In this document: in pieces, positions 1 through 6,308 of the stretch
Layout of the letters: each line of letters opens with the position of its first letter
Position numbering within the stretch: the first letter of the stretch is position 1
Source of the DNA: an uncultured Oscillospiraceae bacterium
Lineage (GTDB): Bacteria > Bacillota > Clostridia > Oscillospirales > Acutalibacteraceae
Assembly: GCA_900554775.1 (NCBI GenBank)
Contig: USIK01000032.1
Coordinates: forward strand, 1 to 8,706
DNA: 8,706 bases
Direction of reading: 5' to 3'
Notes under the pieces: model-generated
Database searches by the model: none
What the model was told of the DNA's origin: nothing
The model's input: only the letters and a program-made list of their open reading frames with translations
Program-made: the position numbers and the translations under genes

Positions 1-876
1 ACAAATTTGGCCATAAATTTAGCCAAACAATTTGACGGCGAAATAATTTCGGGCGATTCCATTCAAATTTACAAAGAGTTTGACATTTTAAGCGCAAAAC
101 CTACCAAAGAAGAGCTCTCGGAAGTTAAGCATCATCTTGTTGATTTCCTTTCGGTTAATGAAATTTACAGCGTTGCTAAATTCAAAGAAATGGCTTCTGA
201 TTGCATTATAGACATTAAAAGCCGGAATAAATTGCCGATTTTAGTCGGCGGGACAGGCCTTTATATTGATTCACTTATTAAAAATATTGATTTTAGCGCT
301 CCTTCTTCTGGCGAGAGCAAAAGTATTTCTCTTCCTGATTCCGGCGAGGAGCTCATGGAAATGCTTAAAAAAGTTGACCCCGAAAGCGCAGCAAGCATCC
401 ATGTTAACAACATAAAACGTTTAAAAAGAGCTTTGGAATTTTATTATACTGTTGGCTACCCGATTTCGAAACAAGTTTCGGATTCAAAGAAAATTGAGTC
501 GCCTTATGAAGCTTGCAAAATAGGGCTTAATTTCAGGAACAGAGAAATTTTGTATTCCAAAATAAATAAAAGAGTCGATGAAATGGCTGAAAATGGCCTT
601 TTGGAAGAAGCCGAAAAAGTTTATGCTCAAAATGAAGTGAGCAAAACTGCGCAGGCAGCGATAGGCTACAAAGAAATTGTGGATTACCTTGAGGGAAGAG
701 AAACGCTTGAAGGAGCCTATGAAAACGTGAAAAAATTTTCAAGAAGATATGCCAAACGCCAGATTACATGGTTTAAAAGAGACGAAAATATTAACTGGAT
801 TTATATTGATGACTACAATGATTTTTCTCAAGTTGTAAAAAAGGCGAAAGAAATTACCGAAAAATTTATTCAGTGA
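1..876 (+). CDS. miaA: tRNA dimethylallyltransferase, 5' end cut by window edge
   Basis: MiaA transfers a dimethylallyl group to A37 of tRNAs that read codons starting with U, which supports accurate decoding in the cytoplasm. The frame is open from base 1 (TNLAINLAKQF...), so the true start and the P-loop (usually GPTASGKT) lie just upstream. Visible family landmarks are the segment after the P-loop with EIISGDSIQIYKEFDILSAKPT (family norm ADS, here GDS), the VGGTGLYIDSL motif, and the C-terminal RRYAKRQITWFKRD signature. About 291 residues are present, close to the usual 300-320, so only roughly 10-20 are missing. The stop is TGA at 874-876. The HlyD-like gene starts 10 nt later, which suggests co-transcription. 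The family call is secure; the start cannot be seen. Confidence 0.96.
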   Translation, partial: TNLAINLAKQFDGEIISGDSIQIYKEFDILSAKPTKEELSEVKHHLVDFLSVNEIYSVAKFKEMASDCIIDIKSRNKLPILVGGTGLYIDSLIKNIDFSAPSSGESKSISLPDSGEELMEMLKKVDPESAASIHVNNIKRLKRALEFYYTVGYPISKQVSDSKKIESPYEACKIGLNFRNREILYSKINKRVDEMAENGLLEEAEKVYAQNEVSKTAQAAIGYKEIVDYLEGRETLEGAYENVKKFSRRYAKRQITWFKRDENINWIYIDDYNDFSQVVKKAKEITEKFIQ

Positions 877-886
877 GTGATTAAAA

Positions 887-2095
887 ATGAAAATAAAAAA
901 ATCAAAAAGAAATAGAATAATATTCTTCATTTCCGCTGCGGCGGCAATGGCTTTTTATGTTTCAGTTTCGGCTATGCAAAGCAAAATAACGACGCAAGAC
1001 GCCAAAATTGTGAACTTCAGCAATGACGTTTGTTCCAAGGGTTTTGCTGTGCGCAATGAAGAAATCATAGATTTTTCCGAAGGCGAAAATGAAAAAAACA
1101 TGGTTTTTAATTTTTCAAATGGCGAAAAAGCGCCCAAAGGCTCGGTTATTGCTAATGTTTATGGCTCTGAAAGCGAAGCTAAAACAGCCTATGAATTCGA
1201 AAATTTGAAGAAAACTATAAATGAAATCGAAAGCAAACCCTTTTCTTATGCCGGAACAGGCGCAAAGTTTTTGAACCAAAAGGTCAATTTGGCAATAACA
1301 AAACTTTCGTCCGCTAAAACCTTTAAAGAAAAACAAAAAGCAAATCTTGAGCTTTGGGACTGCCTTAATAAAAAGGAAATTGGCCTTGGCAGGAAGGACA
1401 GCACCGAGAGCATAATAAAAAGTCTTAAGGCTTCGCAAAGCAGTTTGAGTGTTCCGCAGGCTTTAAAGTCGGTTATTTCGCCTGAGTGTGGGCTTTTTAT
1501 GAACAGTATTGATGGCTTTGAAAACTCGGTTCCTTACGGCGAAATCCCGGAAAATTTTAACCCGGAAAATATAACTGCCGAAAGCAGCGAAAGAAAAGTT
1601 TTAGGCAAAATTATTAAAAATGACACTTGGTATATTCTTTTGAGAATCTCAAAAGACGACGCTGAAAAGATAAAAAAAGGCTCTGAATTTAGCCTTACTA
1701 TTGAAGGCAAAGATAGCGCCAAGAATATCCCCTGTGAGGTTAAATCTTTGAATTGCAGCAATAACGATGAAAACTGCACGCTGATGCTTTCTTGCAACTA
1801 TATAAACGAAGATCTCGCTGCAATTAGAAAAGAAAATTTCAAAATTTCGACCGGAAATTACTATGGAATTGAGATTCCAAACGAAGCGCTTCACAAAGAA
1901 AACGATGATTTTGGCGTTTATGTTAAGCGTGCGGGATATTTGAAATTCAAAAAAATAAATATTGATTTTTCAGGGCAGGAATTTTTAATTGCAAAATACG
2001 GGCCGGATTATTACGACGATGAAAATTACATTCAACCAGGCGATAAAATTGTTGTTAATGGCAAAAAATTATATAACGGTAAAAAAGTGAAGTGA
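887..2095 (+). CDS. Membrane-anchored HlyD-like (membrane-fusion-type) protein, function unknown
   Basis: This 402-aa protein has a basic N-terminus followed by one hydrophobic segment (about residues 11-29), so the rest is probably outside the cell. The order resembles HlyD/RND-adaptor proteins: a short lipoyl-like half (APKGSVIANVYGSESEA), a helical, charged middle (about 100-190), the second half (SPECGLFMNSIDGFE), then a beta-barrel-like part (WYILLRIS, IPNEALHKENDDFGVYVKRAGYLKFKKINI) typical of HlyD C-termini. The start is ATG, 10 nt after the miaA stop, with only a weak Shine-Dalgarno (GTGAGTGA), so translation may be coupled to miaA. No ABC transporter or outer-membrane partner is adjacent. 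I recall HlyD-like genes next to sepF in other Clostridia, but from memory only. A division or envelope role is inference from position. Confidence 0.75.
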   Translation: MKIKKSKRNRIIFFISAAAAMAFYVSVSAMQSKITTQDAKIVNFSNDVCSKGFAVRNEEIIDFSEGENEKNMVFNFSNGEKAPKGSVIANVYGSESEAKTAYEFENLKKTINEIESKPFSYAGTGAKFLNQKVNLAITKLSSAKTFKEKQKANLELWDCLNKKEIGLGRKDSTESIIKSLKASQSSLSVPQALKSVISPECGLFMNSIDGFENSVPYGEIPENFNPENITAESSERKVLGKIIKNDTWYILLRISKDDAEKIKKGSEFSLTIEGKDSAKNIPCEVKSLNCSNNDENCTLMLSCNYINEDLAAIRKENFKISTGNYYGIEIPNEALHKENDDFGVYVKRAGYLKFKKINIDFSGQEFLIAKYGPDYYDDENYIQPGDKIVVNGKKLYNGKKVK

Positions 2096-2142
2096 AAGTT
2101 ATTTAAGTACAATGATTTTTTTGTTAAATGAGCAATATTTTG

Positions 2143-2171
2143 TTGACATTCATTTGCATTGTTAAGATAAT
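2143..2171 (+). promoter_or_regulatory. Housekeeping (sigma-A) promoter for sepF
   Basis: A perfect -35 TTGACA (2143-2148) lies 17 bp from GATAAT (2166-2171), which matches the consensus -10 at five of six positions. Transcription would start near 2178, giving a very A/T-rich leader of about 80 nt before sepF. The remainder of the gene-free stretch 2096-2260 holds no hairpin terminator that I can see after the HlyD-like gene, so upstream transcripts may read through. Confidence 0.82.
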
Positions 2172-2245
2172 AAAATTAACATAGTACATATTTTACAAAT
2201 AATTATTTAGTTTATTATTAGTTAATATGCTAGTATAAAAACAAC

Positions 2246-2252
2246 AGGAGGA
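2246..2252 (+). promoter_or_regulatory. Strong ribosome-binding site of sepF
   Basis: AGGAGGA lies 8 nt before the ATG at 2261. It is one of the two best Shine-Dalgarno sequences in the window, the other being pfkA's, and it fixes the sepF start. Confidence 0.9.
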
Positions 2253-2260
2253 ATAATAAA

Positions 2261-2695
2261 ATGCCAGGAATAGTAGAAAAACTTAAAGAGATGTGGAATC
2301 CATCTGACGAATATTATGAAGAAAATGAAGAAGCTCAACAAATCGTGAATAAAGAAGAGCCTAAGCAGCTCAGAAGCGTTAGCAACGGTAAAATCGTTAG
2401 CATCAATTCGGGCGCAAAAGTTAAAGTGGTTCTTTCAAGACCTGAACATTTCGGCGAAGAAATTAAAAATATAGCTGATGAACTTTTGAAAATGCACACA
2501 GTTGTGCTCAATTTGGAAGTGACTCCGAAGTCTGAATCAAGGCGCTTGGTTGACTTTCTTAGTGGCATTGCTTATGCTATTGGTGGAAAAATCAAGAAAG
2601 TTTCGACTGATACTTTCGTTGTAACACCATGTAATGTTGACATTGAAGGTGAAGATCTTCTTAGCGAATTTGAAAACAAAGGCGTATATTTTTAA
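2261..2695 (+). CDS. sepF: Cell division protein SepF
   Basis: SepF is a cytoplasmic, membrane-associated partner of FtsZ that tethers and bundles Z-ring filaments at the septum. The 144-aa length is normal. Residues 1-12 (MPGIVEKLKEMW) form the expected amphipathic membrane-targeting helix. An acidic, low-complexity linker follows (about 15-45), then the conserved C-terminal domain with VVLSRPEHF, HTVVLNLE, RRLVDFLSGIAYAIGG and TFVVTPCNVDIEGEDLL. The family usually has SGTVYAIGG; here it is SGIAYAIGG. The gene has its own strong promoter and ribosome-binding site. In many relatives ylmE, ylmG and ylmH lie around sepF; here sepF is followed directly by divIVA. The call is secure. Confidence 0.95.
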   Translation: MPGIVEKLKEMWNPSDEYYEENEEAQQIVNKEEPKQLRSVSNGKIVSINSGAKVKVVLSRPEHFGEEIKNIADELLKMHTVVLNLEVTPKSESRRLVDFLSGIAYAIGGKIKKVSTDTFVVTPCNVDIEGEDLLSEFENKGVYF

Positions 2696-2706
2696 CCTAA
2701 AATTAT

Positions 2707-2728
2707 CCTCTTGCTTCTTGGCAAGAGG
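2707..2728 (+). terminator. Hairpin after sepF, weak or partial terminator
   Basis: CCTCTTGC (2707-2714) pairs perfectly with GCAAGAGG (2721-2728) around a 6-nt loop, 11 nt after the sepF stop. The bases that follow (CATGGTTTATG) are not a proper T-tract, so complete termination is doubtful. It may protect the sepF mRNA 3' end or cut read-through. Its loop and right arm overlap the divIVA promoter. Confidence 0.45.
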
Positions 2729-2746
2729 CATGGTTTATGATATAAT
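2718..2746 (+). promoter_or_regulatory. Near-consensus extended -10 promoter for divIVA-lspA
   Basis: TTGGCA (2718-2723, five of six matches to TTGACA) is 17 bp from a perfect TATAAT (2741-2746), preceded by the extended -10 dinucleotide TG at 2738-2739. Transcription should start near 2752-2753. That is downstream of the ATG at 2747 which opens the longest frame, so that ATG cannot be the start on this transcript. The -35 lies in the loop and 3' arm of the sepF hairpin. Confidence 0.82.
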
Positions 2747-2772
2747 ATGGAAAATTTTGTAAAATTTAATTT

Positions 2773-2777
2773 AGGAG
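2773..2777 (+). promoter_or_regulatory. Ribosome-binding site that fixes the divIVA start at TTG
   Basis: AGGAG is followed by an 8-nt spacer and TTG at 2786. There is no comparable site before the ATG at 2747. With the promoter position, this selects the TTG. Confidence 0.8.
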
Positions 2778-2785
2778 CTGATTTT

Positions 2786-3295
2786 TTGTTAAGCATCGAA
2801 GAAATCAAAAATGCAAGTTTTAAAAAAGCGCGATTTGGAGGCTACAAAGCCCAGGATGTGGACGCATTTTTGGACGATATTCAAACTTCTTATGAAGAAA
2901 TGATGCGCGAAAACCGCAATCTTGCTTTAACCGTTCAAAAACTTGAAAGAGAGCTGAAAAAGTTCCGCGATGAAGAATCCTCTATAAAAGAAGTTATAGT
3001 GAATCTAAAATCTATTACCGAAAAATCAATCTGCGACGCTGAAACCCGAGCCAAAGAAGTCATTTCTGATGCTTCCAAAGCCTCTGAAAAAATGATAATT
3101 CAAGCAAAAAAAGAAGTTGCTACAGAAAAAGAAATTTTAAGCAGACTCAAAAAAGAATCAGGAAAACTTAAAGCTGATTTAGAAGATATTTACAAAAAAC
3201 ATATGGAAATAATTAAAAAAATTCCGGAATCTGAAACTGAAACCAAATTTTCGGATATACTCAGCGAATTTAAACTAAGCAGTTCGAACGAATGA
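2786..3295 (+). CDS. divIVA: DivIVA-family coiled-coil cell-pole/septum protein
   Basis: DivIVA proteins bind negatively curved membrane at septa and poles and recruit division, chromosome-segregation or cell-wall factors. Starting at TTG 2786 gives 169 aa with an N-terminus that fits the family: MLSIEEIKNASFKKARFGGYKAQDVDAFLDDI. The membrane-binding F17 and the GGY-x4-VD-x-FL signature are present; the position after F17 is G rather than the R of Bacillus subtilis DivIVA. Long charged coiled coils follow (about 35-150). The longer frame from ATG 2747 adds 13 residues that do not match the family and lie upstream of the expected transcript start. The stop overlaps the lspA start by 4 nt (ATGA), which implies translational coupling. 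The exact clients are unknown. Confidence 0.9.
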   Translation: MLSIEEIKNASFKKARFGGYKAQDVDAFLDDIQTSYEEMMRENRNLALTVQKLERELKKFRDEESSIKEVIVNLKSITEKSICDAETRAKEVISDASKASEKMIIQAKKEVATEKEILSRLKKESGKLKADLEDIYKKHMEIIKKIPESETETKFSDILSEFKLSSSNE

Positions 3296-3726
3296 TTCTT
3301 TTTATTTTAATTTCCGCTTTAATCCCGATTTTAGACTTTGCCGCAAAATTTTTTGTTTTTAATAATTTGAGTGCAAGCGATGAAATTAAAACGTTTATTC
3401 CGTTTTTAAGCATCGTGAAAGTTAAAAATTTCGGCATTGCATTCGGTATTTTAAAAGGCCAAACAGGACTTTTAATTTTATTTATTTCAGTTATATTAAT
3501 TGCTCTTTTATACCTAGTTTTTAGCAAAAAAATTAAAAGCAAGCAACTTTTGGTCGCTATTTCGTTTATCATTGGCGGGGGAATTGGAAATTTAATTGAC
3601 AGAATGTTTTTTGGTTATGTTATTGATTATTTGAAGCTTTCTTTTTTCCCGCCGGTTTGCAATCTTTCGGATTATTTCATATGTTTGGGCGGGCTTATTA
3701 TAGCTCTTTATTGCCTGAAAAAATAA
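3292..3726 (+). CDS. lspA: Lipoprotein signal peptidase (signal peptidase II)
   Basis: LspA is an integral membrane aspartyl protease that removes the signal peptide from diacylglyceryl-modified prolipoproteins. The 144-aa length is near normal, with four hydrophobic segments (about 1-23, 57-77, 86-104 and 128-142). Family motifs: D15 in the first helix, the KNFGIAFGIL loop (43-54), GGGIGNLIDR (95-104), VIDYL with D112, and NLSDYF with D127. D112 and D127 are the probable catalytic pair. The last motif is usually N-x-A-D; here Ala is Ser. The gene starts inside the divIVA stop (ATGA). In many Firmicutes rluD follows lspA, but here the block ends at a terminator. The call is secure. Confidence 0.94.
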   Translation: MILFILISALIPILDFAAKFFVFNNLSASDEIKTFIPFLSIVKVKNFGIAFGILKGQTGLLILFISVILIALLYLVFSKKIKSKQLLVAISFIIGGGIGNLIDRMFFGYVIDYLKLSFFPPVCNLSDYFICLGGLIIALYCLKK

Positions 3727-3731
3727 AATTG

Positions 3732-3762
3732 CCATGTACGGAATGTACATGGTTTTTATTTT
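3732..3762. terminator. Bidirectional intrinsic terminator between convergent operons
   Basis: CCATGTAC (3732-3739) pairs perfectly with GTACATGG (3745-3752) around a 5-nt loop. TTTTTATTTT follows on the plus strand (3753-3762). On the minus strand the hairpin is followed by CAATTTTATTTTTT, so it can also end the ribU-rpe-glycosidase transcript. It sits in the 34-nt gap between lspA and the convergent gene, 5 nt after the lspA stop. Confidence 0.9.
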
Positions 3763-4975
3763 AACTAAGCTTTTTTAGCAAATTTGAGATTTCTTCTTTT
3801 GATTCATCGAGCTGACCGAATGAATATAAAATCGCGCCATTGTAACCAAGCTTTTCGAGAATGTCAATCTCTTTTGGCAAAATATTTTTGTCATCTTGCC
3901 AAGTTTTGTCGTCAAGCTCGGTGCCTATTTTATAAAGCGCAAGCCCGCCGAAGAGCTTAACTCCAGTGTTTTTCATCATCTCTTGCCAGGTTTTTGCAGC
4001 CTTTTCAAAGGGCATCACTTTATATTTAAGGCTCCAGTAAAGCTGCGGGCAAATGTAATCAATCACATTCATTTTGCACAGTTCCTGCGCGTCAATTCCC
4101 ATTGCGTGGCATTTTTCGTTGTTGCCCAGTGGCGAAATGCCGAATTCAATATTTTTATTTGCGGATCTAACCACGCTGTGAGTCTCTTTTATAAGCTGCG
4201 TGATGCATTTTTTTCGCCAAGCAATTATATCTGAAACCTGGTTTTCTTCCATTGCGTAGTCTTTAATTTCAGTTGATTCAGGGTAAAAATAATCATCAAA
4301 ATGAATGCCATCAACGTCATAATTTGAAACGATTTCTTTTATTCCTTCCAAAACCAAATTCTGCGTTTCTTCAAAGCCAGGGTTAAGGCAAACTGCGCCC
4401 CCTGATTCCAAGAAATATTTAAACGAACCTAGCTTGTAATAAGGGTTTTCGCTTGAAAGCTCCTCGGGCATATTTTTGAGCTTAACGCGAAGCGGGTTCA
4501 CCCAAGCGTGGAACTTTATTCCGTTTCGGTGTGAAGTTTCAATCATGTATTTAAGAGGGTCAAACCCCGGATCTTTACCTTGAATTCCCGTTAAAAGATG
4601 CGACCACGGGAAGATTTTCGAAGGGTAAAGCGAGTCGCAAAACGGTCTGACATGAACATAAAGATTATTAACATGAAACTTTTTTGACTTTTCAATAACA
4701 TCTTCAAAACGGCTTTTAAATGTGCTTTCGGTGCTTCCGCTGTCCGAAATGTTAAGGTCCATGTAAGTCACCCAAGCTCCGATATGCCGCTTGCTGGCGG
4801 CGTTTTCTTCTGTGCGGGCAGGGGGAGGCTCTTTCTTTATTTCTTGAGCCGGCATGTTTGAATTGCTGCTTTTTTGGTTATTCCTAAAAACTGCGAACAA
4901 AGCCGGAACAAAAATGATCAGCGAAACTAAAAAAACAGATAATAAATATTTATGAGATGCTTTGATTTTAATCAT
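3761..4975 (-). CDS. Membrane-anchored GHL10/DUF187-family glycosidase-like protein
   Basis: This 404-aa protein has one N-terminal hydrophobic segment (about 10-30), a Pro/Glu/Ala-rich linker (about 31-62) and a TIM-barrel-like domain of the GHL10 (DUF187) family (about 64-400). Landmarks are IGAWVTYMDL (65-74), LYVHVRPFCDSLYPSKIFPWS (105-125), KFHAWVNPLR (154-163), CLNPG (196-200), DGIHFDDYFYP (222-232, probable catalytic acidic residues), FGISPLG, DYICPQLYWS and GAILYSFGQL. Known relatives include E. coli DigH, which cleaves denuded peptidoglycan glycan strands. A cell-wall role outside the membrane is therefore likely but inferred. The ATG is forced by an in-frame TGA 3 nt upstream and is preceded immediately by GAGGG, a badly spaced ribosome site, so expression may be low. 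It follows rpe by 17 nt. Confidence 0.85.
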   Translation of the reverse strand: MIKIKASHKYLLSVFLVSLIIFVPALFAVFRNNQKSSNSNMPAQEIKKEPPPARTEENAASKRHIGAWVTYMDLNISDSGSTESTFKSRFEDVIEKSKKFHVNNLYVHVRPFCDSLYPSKIFPWSHLLTGIQGKDPGFDPLKYMIETSHRNGIKFHAWVNPLRVKLKNMPEELSSENPYYKLGSFKYFLESGGAVCLNPGFEETQNLVLEGIKEIVSNYDVDGIHFDDYFYPESTEIKDYAMEENQVSDIIAWRKKCITQLIKETHSVVRSANKNIEFGISPLGNNEKCHAMGIDAQELCKMNVIDYICPQLYWSLKYKVMPFEKAAKTWQEMMKNTGVKLFGGLALYKIGTELDDKTWQDDKNILPKEIDILEKLGYNGAILYSFGQLDESKEEISNLLKKLS

Positions 4976-4992
4976 CCCTCACGACTGATTTT

Positions 4993-5640
4993 TTATAAAG
5001 CTTTAAGAAGCTTTATAACCTGAGTGGCGTCTGGAGAATTAAATATGCACGTCCCTGAAACTACGATATCAACCGGGTAATTTTTAATCGTGCTAATCGT
5101 CTCCAAATTAACCCCTCCATCAATTTCTATGAGGCAATCAAGATTTTTATTTGTAATATTTTCCTTTAATATTTCAACCTTTTTCATTTGATTTGCCATA
5201 AATTTCTGCCCACCAAAACCCGGGTGAACCGTCATAACCAAAGCTAAATCAATTAATTCAAGATAGGGAAGTAGGGAAGTGACGTCGGTTTCAGGGTTGA
5301 TTGCGAGGCCCGCTTTTATGCCAAAACTTTTGATTTTTTCAATTGTTTTGATAATATCGCTTTGCGATTCCAAGTGAAAGGTGATGATATCTGCGCCGGC
5401 ATTTGCAAATTTTTCAATGTAATCATAAGGATTTGAAATCATTAAATGAGCGTCAAACGGCAAATTTGATTTATTTCTCATTGATTTTATAACTGCCGGG
5501 CCAAATGAAATATTCGGTACGAAATGACCGTCCATTACGTCCATGTGGACTAAATCTGCTCCGCAACTAGTTATTTTTTCAATTTCTAAACCCATCTTGG
5601 AAAAATCGCAAGCGAGCATCGAGGGTGAAACTTTAATCAT
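4993..5640 (-). CDS. rpe: Ribulose-phosphate 3-epimerase
   Basis: Rpe interconverts D-ribulose 5-phosphate and D-xylulose 5-phosphate in the non-oxidative pentose phosphate pathway, in the cytoplasm. From ATG 5640 the protein is 215 aa, a normal length, and begins MIKVSPSMLACDF, as expected. Metal and catalytic residues are visible: H32 and D34 in VHMDVMDGHFVPN, H65 in FDAHLM, and D174 in IEIDGG. The phosphate loop HPGFGGQKF (139-147) and VSGTCIF near the C-terminus are also present. A TTG 9 nt upstream in frame is rejected because it lies 1 nt from the ribosome site AAGGAAG, whereas ATG 5640 is 10 nt away. The ribU stop is 2 nt upstream, so coupling is likely. The call is secure. Confidence 0.96.
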   Translation of the reverse strand: MIKVSPSMLACDFSKMGLEIEKITSCGADLVHMDVMDGHFVPNISFGPAVIKSMRNKSNLPFDAHLMISNPYDYIEKFANAGADIITFHLESQSDIIKTIEKIKSFGIKAGLAINPETDVTSLLPYLELIDLALVMTVHPGFGGQKFMANQMKKVEILKENITNKNLDCLIEIDGGVNLETISTIKNYPVDIVVSGTCIFNSPDATQVIKLLKAL

Positions 5641-5642
5641 TA

Positions 5643-6179
5643 TTAGCAAACTTCCTTTTTTATATATTTTTTTAATTTCGAGCTCAAAAGCATCGCTAAG
5701 CCTAAGCTAAGCAAGGTTTTGATCAGATTATACGGTAGAACAACCGAAAAGAGCATTGATTTGATGGTAATTTCAGGGATAGAAAAGAAATTAAGCCAGC
5801 AAAAATAGTTAAGCATAAGCTTGAAAATAACGCTAAGAATAACGCCAAGAGAAATAATAATAATCTTGGCAGGCATAGGTTTGCGCCTTGAAACGCCAAT
5901 TGCAATGACGAGAAAAACAGAAGCCAAGCGCATTACAGCGCCAATCCATCCCGAAGAACTGAAAAGCAAAGCTCTTATTATGGAAACAGTGAGCAAAACC
6001 GTGACGCCAGAGTGAGTGCCTGAAAAAATAGCAGCGAGGTAAACCGGCATGTCGGAGATGTCGGCTTTTAAATAAGGAAACACAGGAAACAAACTAAAGT
6101 TACTTATAAAAACAAGTATTAACGACATTACGGAGAACATGGAATTATAGACGATTAAAGAGACTTTATTTTTCTTCAT
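5643..6179 (-). CDS. ribU: ECF transporter substrate-binding (S) subunit, RibU-like, probable riboflavin uptake
   Basis: S-components bind a vitamin in the membrane and dock onto a shared EcfT/EcfA/EcfA' energy module, which is not encoded here. From ATG 6179 the protein is 178 aa with about five or six hydrophobic segments. The motif FPYLKADISDMP (34-45) closely matches the FPxFLKxDxSDIP signature of RibU proteins. It is followed by a small-residue loop (AAIFSGTHSG) and a helix with a basic residue (SIIRALLF). Riboflavin is therefore the best substrate guess; a related vitamin cannot be excluded. The ribosome site is weak (GAGAG). The longer frame to TTG 6206 would start inside the perfect inverted repeat and adds non-family residues, so ATG is preferred. 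Its stop is 2 nt before rpe. Confidence 0.78.
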   Translation of the reverse strand: MKKNKVSLIVYNSMFSVMSLILVFISNFSLFPVFPYLKADISDMPVYLAAIFSGTHSGVTVLLTVSIIRALLFSSSGWIGAVMRLASVFLVIAIGVSRRKPMPAKIIIISLGVILSVIFKLMLNYFCWLNFFSIPEITIKSMLFSVVLPYNLIKTLLSLGLAMLLSSKLKKYIKKEVC

Positions 6180-6195
6180 TATTTTATCATCTCTC

Positions 6196-6227
6196 GACCT
6201 ATACAAAATGAATATTTTGTATAGGTC
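6196..6227 (-). repeat. Perfect 14-bp inverted repeat with 4-nt loop in the ribU leader: operator or RNA hairpin
   Basis: GACCTATACAAAAT (6196-6209 on plus) is matched base for base by its reverse complement at 6214-6227, with loop GAAT. On the ribU strand it lies 16 nt before the ATG, right next to the weak ribosome site, and about 15-46 nt downstream of a candidate transcript start. No T-tract follows on either strand, so it is not a normal intrinsic terminator. It is too small for an FMN riboswitch, and none of that riboswitch's conserved boxes is seen. It could be a repressor-binding palindrome or an mRNA hairpin affecting translation or stability. No second copy was noticed in the window. 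Confidence 0.8.
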
Positions 6228-6248
6228 AGAATAATCTTAATTTTAGGT

Positions 6249-6277
6249 ATTATAGTTTTGCTGCCCAAATAAACTAA
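6249..6277 (-). promoter_or_regulatory. Candidate promoter for ribU-rpe-glycosidase operon
   Basis: On the minus strand a perfect TATAAT lies at 6254-6249. The -35 17 bp upstream reads TTAGTT (6277-6272), a poor match, and no extended TG is present. A transcript would start near 6242, with the inverted repeat just downstream. The poor -35 may mean an activator is needed, or that transcripts arrive from pfkA. The rest of the 129-nt gap 6180-6308 is A/T-rich, with only a weak A/T-only stem at 6274-6292. Confidence 0.45.
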
Positions 6278-6308
6278 TATAGATATATTTAGGAAAGTTG
6301 ATTATAAG

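Noticed and set aside
2228..2236. Second sepF promoter with extended -10 TGCTAGTAT
   Set aside because: No acceptable -35, and the transcript would start almost at the ribosome site; kept only as a remark.
2747..2785. ATG at 2747 as the divIVA start (13 extra residues)
   Set aside because: It abuts a perfect TATAAT, lies upstream of the predicted transcript start, has no ribosome site, and the extra residues do not fit the DivIVA N-terminus.
5641..5649. TTG at 5649 as rpe start
   Set aside because: It is 1 nt from the ribosome site; ATG 5640 is well spaced and gives the family N-terminus.
6180..6206. TTG at 6206 as ribU start
   Set aside because: It lies inside the perfect inverted repeat, has no ribosome site, and adds residues not seen in S-components.
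6274..6292. Intrinsic terminator after pfkA
   Set aside because: The stem is almost entirely A/T and imperfect, and only a broken T-run follows; too weak to call.
6180..6308. FMN riboswitch ahead of ribU
   Set aside because: The leader is only about 60 nt from the candidate start, and the conserved FMN-aptamer boxes are absent.
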